Of a stretch of DNA of 39,578 bases, positions 7,577-16,059 are shown piece by piece (the stretch's first letter is position 1; each line of letters opens with the position of its first letter). The position numbers were made by a program, and so were the translations under genes. Origin of the DNA: an uncultured Succinivibrionaceae bacterium (GTDB taxonomy: Bacteria > Pseudomonadota > Gammaproteobacteria > Enterobacterales > Succinivibrionaceae); contig UQCV01000013.1 of NCBI GenBank assembly GCA_900539665.1, positions 1 to 39,578 of the forward strand, read 5' to 3'. The notes under the pieces were generated by a model. It saw only the letters and a list, made by a program, of their open reading frames with translations, did not search any database and had not been told where the DNA came from.

Positions 7577-7942
7577 CTATTCAAGATCAATATTCCACGA
7601 TTTTCCATAAAGTTCATTTCCATCTCCAGACAATTCTAAAACTGCATTATTCTTCAGTATTTCTTGAGTAAAGGGATTACAATCGCTTTGTTTATCATAA
7701 GCTATAAAAATTTGCTTCTCATCAATAGTGTTGTAAATACGAACAATTCCATCTTCAACTATTTTTCCTAAATTTTTAAATAATAATGAATCATGAGCTA
7801 TAGCAGGAAGATTTGTACTTTGTAAGATAGCTAAATCATAAACTATCATCCCCTTAAAATTAGAACCTGTTCCTGTATCATCTGGTGTTTCGAAAACATA
7901 ACTATTATAATTACTGAAATGTATCTGGCCAAACCCTTGATT
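7577..7942 (-). pseudogene. 3' fragment of a DUF2326 (ABC-three-component-type) gene
   Basis: The open frame runs from the stop at 7943-7945 to 7577. It reads FETPDDTGTGSNFKG then MIVYDLAILQSTNLPAIAHDSLLFKN, and ends VLELSGDGNELYGKSW. From memory this is the C-terminal signature of DUF2326 proteins, the large SMC/RecN-like ATPase of ABC-three-component conflict systems. Those proteins are over 500 residues; only about 120 remain here, with no Walker A, coiled coil or start codon beyond an internal ATG at 7849. The homology runs out about 20 bp from the stop of rlmD (7964), and the partner genes are absent. I read it as the tail of a defence operon deleted at the boundary with the conserved chromosome. 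Domain assignment is from motif recall only. Confidence 0.6.
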
Positions 7943-7963
7943 TTACGGGCTTCCAGAGCACTT

Positions 7964-9325
7964 CTACATATTCTTAGATAGTAATACCACCGTCTCGACG
8001 TGTTCAGTGCCCGGGAACATGTTAAACACACTCCACTTCTTTAATGAATACCCTGCTTTAACTAACACACCAAGATCACGAGCCAAAGAAAGCGGATTAC
8101 AAGACACATATACAATATGTGAAATATTACGTCTAACCAAATATGGCATCACGCGAGAAGCCCCTTGGCGACCTGGATCTAACAACACCTTACTTACGTG
8201 GCTCTTGGCCCATAAGGTACGTTCAAACTCTTCTTCCAAATCTTGCACGATAAATTCTGCATTAGTAATGCCATTGGCTTTGGCATTGTCATTGGCCTTA
8301 CGCACCATGCCACCAACAACTTCTACCCCATAAACATGAGCTGAACGCTTGGCTACAGGCAAAGTAAAATTGCCTAAGCCGCAGAATAGGTCTAAGACTT
8401 CATCTTCAGGTTTAAGTTCTAAATAGTCTAAGGCTGTACCCAACATGGCCGCATTTATAGCAGAATTTACTTGGATAAAATCTGTTGGTCTAAAGTAAAT
8501 CTTAAGCCCATCAATGGTGTAATACGGTTCTTCACCGGTAAAGCTTTCCGGATTAAGACAAGTAAGTTCTTCCTTGCGCACTAAATCTTCGCGTCCCATT
8601 TCGTGACGCTCTAAAATGTAAAAACTAACTTGTTCTTGCTCAGCAAAAGTACGGAATAACTGACGATCGCATTCTGGGAAAATATTTATCGAACGAACTA
8701 AAACAACATTGCCGTTATCTGCAGCTACGAGTTCGATGTGACCTATTAACTTAAAATCGGAAACCTGGCCTACTAACTTGCGCAGTCCTGGAATTAGATT
8801 ACTTAATTCAGGGTGTAATGCTTGGCAGCTTTCCACCGGTACGATCTTTTTCCCGTAAGCTTCTCTAAAACCAAGTTCAATATTGCGTCTATCAGCAGCA
8901 ACTGACAACCGACACACACGACGGTAATGCACAGGATTACTATTTTCAACCTTATCAGGTTCGCCGGCTTCAAGCCCAGTAATCTTTTGGAGTAATCTCT
9001 TGATGCTAGCTGTTTTAGCTTTCCCTTCGGTGGAAGTACCCATATGCAGAAGTGAACAACCACCGCACTTACTAGAATAAGGACAGGTAGCACTTATGCG
9101 TTCTTCACTGCGTTTTTTAACCGTCATAAGCTGAGCAATACCGATATTTTTCTTAAGTTCTAACGCGCGAACAACCACTTCTTCCCCTGGTAGCGCCCCT
9201 TCGACAAACCAAGTAACGCCGTTCGCCTGCCCTACACCACGACATCTTGTATCTAAATCTTTAATTTTTAATTCAAAATGTTGGGGAGAAACTTCTTTAG
9301 GAGCTGGCTTATAAAATCTTACCAT
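7964..9325 (-). CDS. rlmD: 23S rRNA (uracil-5-)-methyltransferase RlmD
   Basis: Makes m5U1939 in 23S rRNA from S-adenosylmethionine. The 453-residue sequence has an N-terminal TRAM domain (about 13-72) and the 4Fe-4S cysteines C81, C87, C90 and C167 (CPYSSKCGGC and VESCQ). A Rossmann methyltransferase domain follows with VLDLFCGLGNFTLPVA, a LLDPGRQGA motif and the catalytic Cys in VYVSCNPLSLARD (C409). DPGR replaces the more usual DPPR/DPAR. Length and order agree with E. coli RlmD. It is divergent from barA, the same neighbour as in E. coli, which supports the assignment. Its 3' end marks the edge of the accessory region. Confidence 0.93.
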   Translation of the reverse strand: MVRFYKPAPKEVSPQHFELKIKDLDTRCRGVGQANGVTWFVEGALPGEEVVVRALELKKNIGIAQLMTVKKRSEERISATCPYSSKCGGCSLLHMGTSTEGKAKTASIKRLLQKITGLEAGEPDKVENSNPVHYRRVCRLSVAADRRNIELGFREAYGKKIVPVESCQALHPELSNLIPGLRKLVGQVSDFKLIGHIELVAADNGNVVLVRSINIFPECDRQLFRTFAEQEQVSFYILERHEMGREDLVRKEELTCLNPESFTGEEPYYTIDGLKIYFRPTDFIQVNSAINAAMLGTALDYLELKPEDEVLDLFCGLGNFTLPVAKRSAHVYGVEVVGGMVRKANDNAKANGITNAEFIVQDLEEEFERTLWAKSHVSKVLLDPGRQGASRVMPYLVRRNISHIVYVSCNPLSLARDLGVLVKAGYSLKKWSVFNMFPGTEHVETVVLLSKNM

Positions 9326-9502
9326 GATAATTAAATTCCTATTCTGCCGATTTTGCGGACGGTTGACATGCTATATCACGCATTCAATATGTTTTAAGTT
9401 AATTAAATAGAGTCTGCCGGTTAAAATTGCTAAAATTGAGAGATGATCCGGCCTGCATTATGAGCGTCCCAAACAGCTCTCCGGGGCCGCTATATTATTG
9501 AT

Positions 9503-9515
9503 GTGTATTATACAC
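9503..9515. promoter_or_regulatory. Palindrome GTGTATTATACAC in the rlmD-barA divergent region
   Basis: A perfect 6+1+6 inverted repeat, 35 bp before the barA start. It includes a consensus -10 hexamer (TATAAT) on the leftward strand and TATTAT on the rightward strand, but I find no convincing -35 element for either. It could be an operator or simply a promoter -10 region. Confidence 0.35.
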
Positions 9516-9528
9516 TGTTGCTTCCTAC

Positions 9529-9550
9529 TTTTGACGTCACGAGGTCAAAA
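9529..9550 (+). promoter_or_regulatory. Hairpin covering the barA ribosome-binding site and start
   Basis: TTTTGAC (9529-9535) and GTCAAAA (9544-9550) are perfectly complementary around the loop GTCACGAG. The second arm ends at the A of the barA ATG, and the only Shine-Dalgarno-like bases (GAGG) are in the loop and at the base of that arm. In RNA this would restrict initiation of barA. Confidence 0.45.
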
Positions 9551-12480
9551 TGAACAGACATAGTCTGCGCACCAGAATCTTGCTCTTTTCCGTACTACCT
9601 GTTCTTATTATCGGGATTGGCATGACTGCCTTCTTTTCTTTAAATAGATATTCACAGCTGAATAATACCCTTATCAGCAAGGCGCGTTCTATCATTTACC
9701 CTTTAAGTACTTCAGCAAGCTTTGCCCTTACTGAAAAAAGTGTGCCCCTATTACAGGGTTTAGTCAATGAAGCGGCCCGCAACGATGCTCGCAATATTGT
9801 GGCGATTTCCATCTTTGATCAAAAAAATAAGATGTTAGTAACTTCGAGCATTGCTCCTGAAACCGAACTATTTAAACTAGCCCCCGAAAACCAAGAGTAC
9901 ATCTACACCAAAGAAAGCACTGAATTTACCGATGATGGCATCATTATGCGCATGCCTATCTACGGCTATGATCCTAAAGCCATGCTTACTCTTTACGGCA
10001 ATTTTCAGCGGTCTCCAGAAACAGATGAACAAGCGGCTCAGCAAAAAGCTCCTATTTTTGCCGACCCTAAACTAAATTACCCACGCGAAATTGCCGGCTA
10101 TATCTGTATCTACTTCCTTCGTGACCAAACTGTTATGGATGTTTACCAAGACATTACCATAGCAGTTATCATCTTACTCTTTAGCCTTCTTGTCAGCGTA
10201 CTTTTGGCCATTAATCTAAACAAAAGAATTGTCGACCCTATAAACAGTTTATGTTCTGCTGTTTATGAAATTCGTGAAGGTAACGTTACCGCCCGCGTCA
10301 ATGGCATGATGACTGGTGAATTAGAAAGACTTCGCACCTATGTAAACAGTATGGCTAACGCCATGTCTGAACTTCATAGCGAAATGCAATATAACGTTGA
10401 TACCACCACCAACGATCTCCGTTATACCCTCGAAAAGCTCGAACAACAAAACAATGATATTAGTGAAGCTAACATTCGCGCCCAAAACGCCGCTCGCATT
10501 AAATCTGAGTTTTTAGCCAACATGTCGCATGAACTTAGAACTCCACTTAACGGGATTTTAGGTTTTGCTAAACAGATGTATAAATCACGCCTTTCTCTTG
10601 AACAGACTGATTATTTAAACACGATTGAACGTAGCGCTAACAATCTTCTTCGCATTGTAAACAACATCTTAGACTTCTCTAAACTCGAAGCCGGCAAGCT
10701 TACTTTTGAAAACATACCATTTTCCTTACGCAATGCTTGTTGCGATACCATTCATCTCCTTTCACCAATTGCCATTGAAAAAGGCTTAGAACTTACGTTC
10801 ACCACATCCCCAGCCGTGCCTGATTCAGTGCTTGGGGACCCAATTCGTTTTCAACAGATCTTAACTAATCTTATTGGTAACGCCATTAAATTCACGAGTA
10901 AAGGGAACGTAGCTCTAAGCGTTGAACTCAAGGACCAAAATGGTAACATCTCCGATATTGTCTTTACTGTTAAGGACACAGGGATTGGGATTAAAGACGA
11001 ACAGCAACAAGAGCTATTTACCGCTTTTACTCAAGCTGATTCATCCATCAATCGACGCTATGGGGGGACTGGTTTAGGTCTCGTTATTACCAAACACTTG
11101 ATTGAGCAATACCATGGATCTATTACTCTTGAATCTAAGGTAGGGATCGGCACAACCTTCACTTTTGACCTTCAACTTGAAAACGCGGCTGAAGATAATG
11201 TCCCTCAAATGTATCCTGCTTTTGTCAACCGCAAGGTAGCTGTCGTCGAGGTGAATACTTGGGTCAAGGATTCTGTCGATTCATTATTAAAGAATATGGG
11301 ATTACTTACCTTCCCCATGTCAAATCCGTTGCCTATTAACACTTTACCGGAACAAAATGAACTTGATTACATCATCATTGGGCTCCAAGCAGGCTTTGAC
11401 TACAACAAACTTTTATACTATTTCACTAGCATAAAACAAGAAGTTTTAAACCGAGTTGAACGTATTGTATTTGCAGTAAACACCTTAGACCCAGAAATTC
11501 ATAACCAACTAAGACAACTTAATCCGAAAGTTACCATCTTAGTTAAACCTATCTTAGCCGATAAGCTTATTAAGGCGCTAACAGCACCTTTGTCTGTTCC
11601 AGTTATAGCTCCTAGCCAATCTAAGTTACCAACGGTTGCGGAACCACCAAAACTTAACTTAGGCACCACGACGGAAAAACAGCTTATTAAAGCCACCGTG
11701 TTAGCTGTTGACGACAATAGCGCCAACTTAAAGCTTATTAGTACCTTGTTAAAAGAAATCGTCACTGATGTATATACCGCTGAAAACGGCCAAGAGGCAG
11801 TTGAACTTTGTAGTCATACTGAATTTAACTTAATCTTTATGGATATCCAAATGCCGGTTATGGATGGCCTGGACGCCATGCGGGAAATTCATAAAAACAG
11901 TGTCAACCAAAGTACGCCAATTATTGCGGTTTCCGCGCTAGTTATAAAGGAAGAACAACAACGCTTTATTCAAGAAGGCATGGCCGACTATTTAGCTAAA
12001 CCACTTGAAGAGCAACAACTTAAAGATTTGATTTACCGATACTGTGGTCAAAACGAAACCTTGTCCATGGTAATTAATACTAGCGATGTGGCCCCTGAAC
12101 CTCAAAGTCAGATCCCACCAACAGAAGATGATCCTCAAGCGGTATGGACTAAAACTCGCGCCCTAAAACAAACCGCTGGACATAAAGACCTGGCTTTAGA
12201 AATGCTGAGCACTTTAGTTTCTTCTGTCCCAGATTTTTTACTTATCTTAGAGCACCCTGAACAATTGGCTGTAGCCGACTTAACTAAGACTGTGCATAAA
12301 TTTGCTGGTGGAGCCGCTTACTGTGGCATGCCTGGAGTAAAGAAACTCTGCAATATCATTGAATCAGCTTTAAAAAATGGGCAAGGGCTTGAAGATATTG
12401 AACCAGAGTTATTTGAACTTACAGATATCGTACAAACTATCCAAGAAAACGGACCAAAATGGCTTAAGGAATTAGCTTAA
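9550..12480 (+). CDS. barA: Hybrid sensor histidine kinase BarA
   Basis: Tripartite membrane kinase of the BarA/UvrY (GacS/GacA) system, which drives transcription of the Csr-sequestering small RNAs. Order in the 976 residues: membrane helix about 10-31, periplasmic sensor to about 200, second helix about 201-221, HAMP, then a HisKA domain with H327 in FLANMSHELRTPLNG. The ATPase domain has LTNLIGNAIKFTS, DTGIGI and YGGTGLGL. A degenerate receiver-like stretch (about 560-680) precedes the true receiver with VDDN and phospho-acceptor D765 in LIFMDIQMP, and a C-terminal HPt domain has H916 in TVHKFAGGA. E. coli BarA is slightly shorter (about 918). Divergence from rlmD is conserved. Translation may be limited by the hairpin over its start. 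The gene ends 65 bases before a bidirectional terminator. Confidence 0.93.
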   Translation: MNRHSLRTRILLFSVLPVLIIGIGMTAFFSLNRYSQLNNTLISKARSIIYPLSTSASFALTEKSVPLLQGLVNEAARNDARNIVAISIFDQKNKMLVTSSIAPETELFKLAPENQEYIYTKESTEFTDDGIIMRMPIYGYDPKAMLTLYGNFQRSPETDEQAAQQKAPIFADPKLNYPREIAGYICIYFLRDQTVMDVYQDITIAVIILLFSLLVSVLLAINLNKRIVDPINSLCSAVYEIREGNVTARVNGMMTGELERLRTYVNSMANAMSELHSEMQYNVDTTTNDLRYTLEKLEQQNNDISEANIRAQNAARIKSEFLANMSHELRTPLNGILGFAKQMYKSRLSLEQTDYLNTIERSANNLLRIVNNILDFSKLEAGKLTFENIPFSLRNACCDTIHLLSPIAIEKGLELTFTTSPAVPDSVLGDPIRFQQILTNLIGNAIKFTSKGNVALSVELKDQNGNISDIVFTVKDTGIGIKDEQQQELFTAFTQADSSINRRYGGTGLGLVITKHLIEQYHGSITLESKVGIGTTFTFDLQLENAAEDNVPQMYPAFVNRKVAVVEVNTWVKDSVDSLLKNMGLLTFPMSNPLPINTLPEQNELDYIIIGLQAGFDYNKLLYYFTSIKQEVLNRVERIVFAVNTLDPEIHNQLRQLNPKVTILVKPILADKLIKALTAPLSVPVIAPSQSKLPTVAEPPKLNLGTTTEKQLIKATVLAVDDNSANLKLISTLLKEIVTDVYTAENGQEAVELCSHTEFNLIFMDIQMPVMDGLDAMREIHKNSVNQSTPIIAVSALVIKEEQQRFIQEGMADYLAKPLEEQQLKDLIYRYCGQNETLSMVINTSDVAPEPQSQIPPTEDDPQAVWTKTRALKQTAGHKDLALEMLSTLVSSVPDFLLILEHPEQLAVADLTKTVHKFAGGAAYCGMPGVKKLCNIIESALKNGQGLEDIEPELFELTDIVQTIQENGPKWLKELA

Positions 12481-12544
12481 AAACTTCTTCATTTTAAACC
12501 ATCAATGGAAAGAAATACTCCAAGGAAAGTATCAAGTTAAACCA

Positions 12545-12573
12545 GAAAAAAGAGGTCACAGACCTCTTTTTTT
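12545..12573. terminator. Bidirectional terminator between barA and pdxJ
   Basis: AGAGGTC (12551-12557) and GACCTCT (12561-12567) form a perfect stem with loop ACA, flanked by A-run on the left and T-run on the right. It can serve both convergent genes. Confidence 0.8.
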
Positions 12574-12644
12574 AATCCTTACTTTAAAACTTAATATTAA
12601 ACCTTAAAGTTAGACCTTTAACCTCTTATAAGATTAAAGTTTTA

Positions 12645-13397
12645 TTACTTAGCCAAAAGGTTTTGTTTTAAGCGCGCTTCAGTGATAATACGCTTCATTT
12701 CAGCAACCGCTTCTTTAAGACCTGTAAATACAGCTCGAGCAATAATAGCATGCCCTATATTAAGTTCTTCAATTTCAGGAATAGCGGCCACTGCAGGCGC
12801 GTTTTGATAATTAAGCCCATGGCCCCCATTAACATGCAAGCCCTTGCTTGCAGCATAAGCTGCCATTTCAGTTAAACGAGCTAATTCTTCTTGCTGTTCT
12901 TTTATGGTTACAGCATCAGCAAAACGACCGGTATGGAGTTCGATATAAGGCGCCCCTGCCTTAACTGCAGCATCAATCTGCTTTGGATCTGCATCGATAA
13001 ATAAAGAACTAGTAGTACCAACTTTAGCTAAACGTTCTACCGCATCAGCTACCACTTTAATATTTGAAGCGACATCCAACCCACCTTCTGTGGTTACTTC
13101 TTCACGCTTTTCTGGCACCATGCACACAAATGCCGGCGCCAGCCCCACGGCAATATTAACCATTTCTTCAGTTACAGCCATTTCCAGGTTCATGCGAGTC
13201 TTAATGGTTTCACGTAAGATGCGCACATCGCGATCTTTGATATGACGGCGGTCTTCACGTAAATGAGTAGTGATCCCATCGGCCCCTGCTTCTTCGGCTA
13301 GAGCAGCAGCATAGACTGGATCTGGATAATTAGTCCCACGAGCGTTACGTACTGTGGCAACATGGTCAATATTAACCCCTAAATAAATATTACTCAT
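12645..13397 (-). CDS. pdxJ: Pyridoxine 5'-phosphate synthase PdxJ
   Basis: Condenses 1-deoxyxylulose 5-phosphate with 3-amino-1-hydroxyacetone phosphate to give pyridoxine 5'-phosphate, the last ring-forming step of de novo vitamin B6 synthesis. The 250-residue TIM-barrel protein starts YLGVNIDHVATVRNARGTNY and has the DGITTHLREDRRHI active-site segment, the ELHTG phosphate region and the ending block LNIGHAIIARAVFTGL. Length fits the family (about 240). It lies last in the leftward rnc-era-recO-pdxJ order usual in gammaproteobacteria, but acpS, the usual next gene, is absent; barA converges on it instead. A 165-bp gap to recO contains a long-spaced inverted repeat. Confidence 0.95.
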   Translation of the reverse strand: MSNIYLGVNIDHVATVRNARGTNYPDPVYAAALAEEAGADGITTHLREDRRHIKDRDVRILRETIKTRMNLEMAVTEEMVNIAVGLAPAFVCMVPEKREEVTTEGGLDVASNIKVVADAVERLAKVGTTSSLFIDADPKQIDAAVKAGAPYIELHTGRFADAVTIKEQQEELARLTEMAAYAASKGLHVNGGHGLNYQNAPAVAAIPEIEELNIGHAIIARAVFTGLKEAVAEMKRIITEARLKQNLLAK

Positions 13398-13562
13398 TAA
13401 CTTACTCCAAATTGCTTTGCGTTATATGGCAAATTTTGTAATTTATATTGGATTTAGTTTACGCAAAGTATGAACCTTGCTTTTAACTAAAACATGCTTT
13501 TAATAATAATCTCTTCTTTTTATTTTCGCTAGCAACAAGAGTCTCACTAAATAATTTTTTTC

Positions 13563-14333
13563 TCAGTTATAACTTTCTTGATTATAGCTTTTTAGGTAAT
13601 CAATATACAATTGACGGCTACGTAAGCTTTGTCCTTGCAACAAATGAGTTATAAACAGGCGACAAATTTTTTTCGCCACCTTTAAACTATCTGGCGCAAA
13701 ATCTCTATTAGCCACCGCTAAAATTTGCTCCCCTGTTAGTAAAAGCTTCAATTCAGGGTTCTCACCAGGAATAAACAACCTAAAGCCATTTTCCGGCTCT
13801 AACACATAGCGTTCCTTAACTTCAATTGGCTCACCCGTAAAGGCCTCATGGAGCCAATCAAAGTTAAACCCTGAGCAAGCGATGACATCAAGTTCAAAAT
13901 TACGCAAAATGCATTCAAGTTGGTCGTTAATTAGGGTTTGAGGTAAAGAAGTGTTGTTCTGTAGCGCTTGAAGCGCAGATAACGCACGTAAATACGCGGC
14001 AAAAAAAAGCGGTCCTGCTCCTTCTTCACGAAACAAAAGGGCCGTCAATTCATTTAAATACAATGCGGTAAATAGAAATGGGGGATTAAAAGTAAAGGGC
14101 ATACCAGCAGCGGCACAGCCACACAATATACGTTGTCCCCCTTCTAATTTGAAAGTTATCAACAGCGGGGAAAAGAGTTGCGCCATAGCCTTTACCTGGC
14201 TACGGCGACTCCTACCATGGGGGGACCAAACTTTAATCCGTCCTAAAGTCGGGGAGATTAGATCAAGTCCAAGCCCCTGTTCTCCAGTAGATTCAGTATG
14301 CAGCACAAAAGCTGCGGTTTCAGTCCTCTCCAT
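13563..14333 (-). CDS. recO: DNA repair protein RecO
   Basis: Recombination mediator of the RecFOR pathway; anneals complementary strands and helps load RecA on SSB-coated gaps. The 256 residues show an N-terminal OB-fold (ETAAFVLHTESTGEQGLGLDLISPTLGRIKVW) and a helical C-terminal domain with the typical YLNELTALLF and AYLRALSAL segments. No zinc-finger cysteine cluster is evident, as in many gammaproteobacterial RecO proteins. The start is 16 bases after the stop of era. Sequence divergence of RecO is high in general, but the position between era and pdxJ makes the call secure. Confidence 0.9.
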   Translation of the reverse strand: MERTETAAFVLHTESTGEQGLGLDLISPTLGRIKVWSPHGRSRRSQVKAMAQLFSPLLITFKLEGGQRILCGCAAAGMPFTFNPPFLFTALYLNELTALLFREEGAGPLFFAAYLRALSALQALQNNTSLPQTLINDQLECILRNFELDVIACSGFNFDWLHEAFTGEPIEVKERYVLEPENGFRLFIPGENPELKLLLTGEQILAVANRDFAPDSLKVAKKICRLFITHLLQGQSLRSRQLYIDYLKSYNQESYN

Positions 14334-14349
14334 GTATCAATGTGCCGTA

Positions 14350-15270
14350 TTAGCGATCCTCAAAATCACTATAACCTAATGAGCGTAAAGCGCGTTCATC
14401 ATCAGCCCACCCAGATTTAACCTTAACCCAAAGTTCAAGAAAAACTTTAGACTCAAGGAGTCGTTCTAAGTCACGGCGAGCTTCAGTCCCAATGGTCTTG
14501 AGTTTTTCGCCCTTAGCGCCGATTACCATCTTCTTTTGCCCATCGCGTTCAACGAGGATTAAAGCATTGATATGCACCGTGCCGTTATCTTGAATTTGGT
14601 AACGTTCAATTTCCACAGTAGTGCTATAAGGAAGCTCTTCCCCCATAAAGCGCATCAATTTTTCTCTAATGATTTCAGAAGCCATAAAACGGCTAGAGCG
14701 ATCAGTCACATAATCTTCAGGGAAACAAAATTCACCTTTGGGTAAAGATTCACGTGCAATTTGCTTTAAGGTATCAACGTTGATATTTTGTTTAGCTGAA
14801 ACTGGAATTACATCCTTAAAGTTCATGCGACCTGCAAGTTCCTGGAGCAATGGAAGCACCATCTTACGGTCTTCTAAACGATCAATCTTGTTTACCACCA
14901 AAACAGTTGGTAAACCTGCGCGCTTAACCTTTTCTAAAACCATTTCATCGTCTGGAGTCCAGCGTTCACAATCCACGACAAAGAACACCATTTCCACATC
15001 GCCTAAAGAGCTTTCAGCAGCTCTATTCATTAAACGATTAATGGCGCGCTTTTCTTCTTGGTGTAATCCTGGGGTATCAACGTAAACAGTTTGCCATGCA
15101 CCTTCGGTATCAATCCCCACAATACGATGACGAGTAGTTTGAGGCTTGCGGGAGGTAATACTAATCTTTTGCCCTAAAATTTTATTGAGCAAAGTGGATT
15201 TACCGACGTTTGGCCGGCCGACAATGGCCACGAAGCCGCAATATGTATCTTCAAATTGGTTATTGTCCAT
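14350..15270 (-). CDS. era: GTPase Era, 30S assembly factor
   Basis: Membrane-associated GTPase that binds the 3' end of 16S rRNA and checks 30S maturation. In 306 residues the G motifs are clear: GRPNVGKST (18-26), the DTPG switch (VYVDTPGLHQEE), VNKID and SAK (VIPVSAKQ). The C-terminal KH domain has LILVERDGQKKMVIGAKGEKLKTIG, with the GxxG loop as GAKG. Length equals that of E. coli Era (301) within a few residues. It lies 14 bases after rnc, the classical rnc-era coupling. Confidence 0.96.
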   Translation of the reverse strand: MDNNQFEDTYCGFVAIVGRPNVGKSTLLNKILGQKISITSRKPQTTRHRIVGIDTEGAWQTVYVDTPGLHQEEKRAINRLMNRAAESSLGDVEMVFFVVDCERWTPDDEMVLEKVKRAGLPTVLVVNKIDRLEDRKMVLPLLQELAGRMNFKDVIPVSAKQNINVDTLKQIARESLPKGEFCFPEDYVTDRSSRFMASEIIREKLMRFMGEELPYSTTVEIERYQIQDNGTVHINALILVERDGQKKMVIGAKGEKLKTIGTEARRDLERLLESKVFLELWVKVKSGWADDERALRSLGYSDFEDR

Positions 15271-15284
15271 AAATAATCCTTAAT

Positions 15285-16016
15285 TTAGTTCTTCTTAAGT
15301 GAACCTGTTGAAACAAGCACATCAATAGCCTTAATTGCCGCATTTTGCTCTGCTTTACGTCTAGTAGTACCGTAACCTATGAATGGATCACGATGGAACG
15401 AAACTTCTAGTTTAACCGTAAACTGCTGATTATGGCTTTCCCCTGTAACTTGCATCACTGTATAAACCGGTAATGGTGCATGACGTCCCTGCAAATATTC
15501 TTGCAACTGGGTTTTAGGATCCTTTTGCTCAAAACCTGGATGAATATCTCTCAGTCTATCCGCAAATAGATCAAGGAGCACTTTGCGTACAACTTCAATG
15601 TTGCTCCCACAATCAAGGTAGATTGAACCTAAAATAGCTTCAACTGCATCCGCTAAAATTGAATCACGTCTAAAACCACCACTTTTAAGTTCACCAGGGC
15701 CCATTAAAAGATATTCACTTAAATTTAATGAGCGGGCAATTTCCGCAAGTGTCGTTTCTCTAACTAGCGTTGAACGCATTCTCGTCAGATCACCTTCCGG
15801 CACTTCTGGAAATTGATGGTAGAGCTTGTCTGCCATGATCATGCCCAAAATAGAATCTCCAAGAAATTCTAGTCTTTCGTTGTGTACAGGTCCGTAACTG
15901 CGATGAGTTAACGCCTTCTGCAAATGTTGCAAATCGGTATATTCATAACCCAAAGCCGCTTCAAGACGAAAGTACTTGTCCTTAAGTTGCTGTTGTACTG
16001 TCACTTTAATAATCAC
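15285..16016 (-). CDS. rnc: Ribonuclease III
   Basis: Double-strand-specific endoribonuclease that processes rRNA precursors and many mRNAs. The 243-residue protein has the signature NERLEFLGDSILGMIMADKLY, with the catalytic acids in that block and in DAVEAILGSIYLD, and a C-terminal double-stranded RNA-binding domain (DPKTQLQEYLQ to AEQNAAIKAIDVL). The start taken is GTG; a second in-frame GTG lies four codons in, nearer the usual family start, and neither has a strong Shine-Dalgarno. Immediately upstream, in the 43-bp gap to lepB, is a perfect hairpin followed by T-run. Confidence 0.95.
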   Translation of the reverse strand: MIIKVTVQQQLKDKYFRLEAALGYEYTDLQHLQKALTHRSYGPVHNERLEFLGDSILGMIMADKLYHQFPEVPEGDLTRMRSTLVRETTLAEIARSLNLSEYLLMGPGELKSGGFRRDSILADAVEAILGSIYLDCGSNIEVVRKVLLDLFADRLRDIHPGFEQKDPKTQLQEYLQGRHAPLPVYTVMQVTGESHNQQFTVKLEVSFHRDPFIGYGTTRRKAEQNAAIKAIDVLVSTGSLKKN

Positions 16017-16027
16017 CGTATATTATG

Positions 16028-16052
16028 AAAAAGACAGGGGACATCCCCTGTC
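16028..16052 (-). terminator. Intrinsic terminator-like hairpin between lepB and rnc
   Basis: On the coding strand GACAGGGG, loop ATGT, CCCCTGTC, then TTTTT: a perfect 8-bp GC-rich stem with a U-run. It sits inside an operon, so it is either a partial terminator that lowers rnc-era-recO expression relative to lepA-lepB, or a processing or stability element. Confidence 0.75.
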
Positions 16053-16059
16053 AAACAAA

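Noticed and set aside
7846..8031. Open frame of 61 codons over the rlmD 3' end and DUF2326 stump
   Set aside because: It is an out-of-frame shadow; its part over the stump is the shifted reading of FETPDDTGTGSNFKG, which makes sense only in the other frame.
9483..9515. Full sigma-70 promoter for barA around TATTAT
   Set aside because: The matching -35 positions read as GC-rich sequence with no resemblance to TTGACA.
16028..16052. RNase III autoregulatory cleavage stem before rnc
   Set aside because: The 8-bp stem is much shorter than a typical RNase III substrate; a terminator-like reading is simpler.
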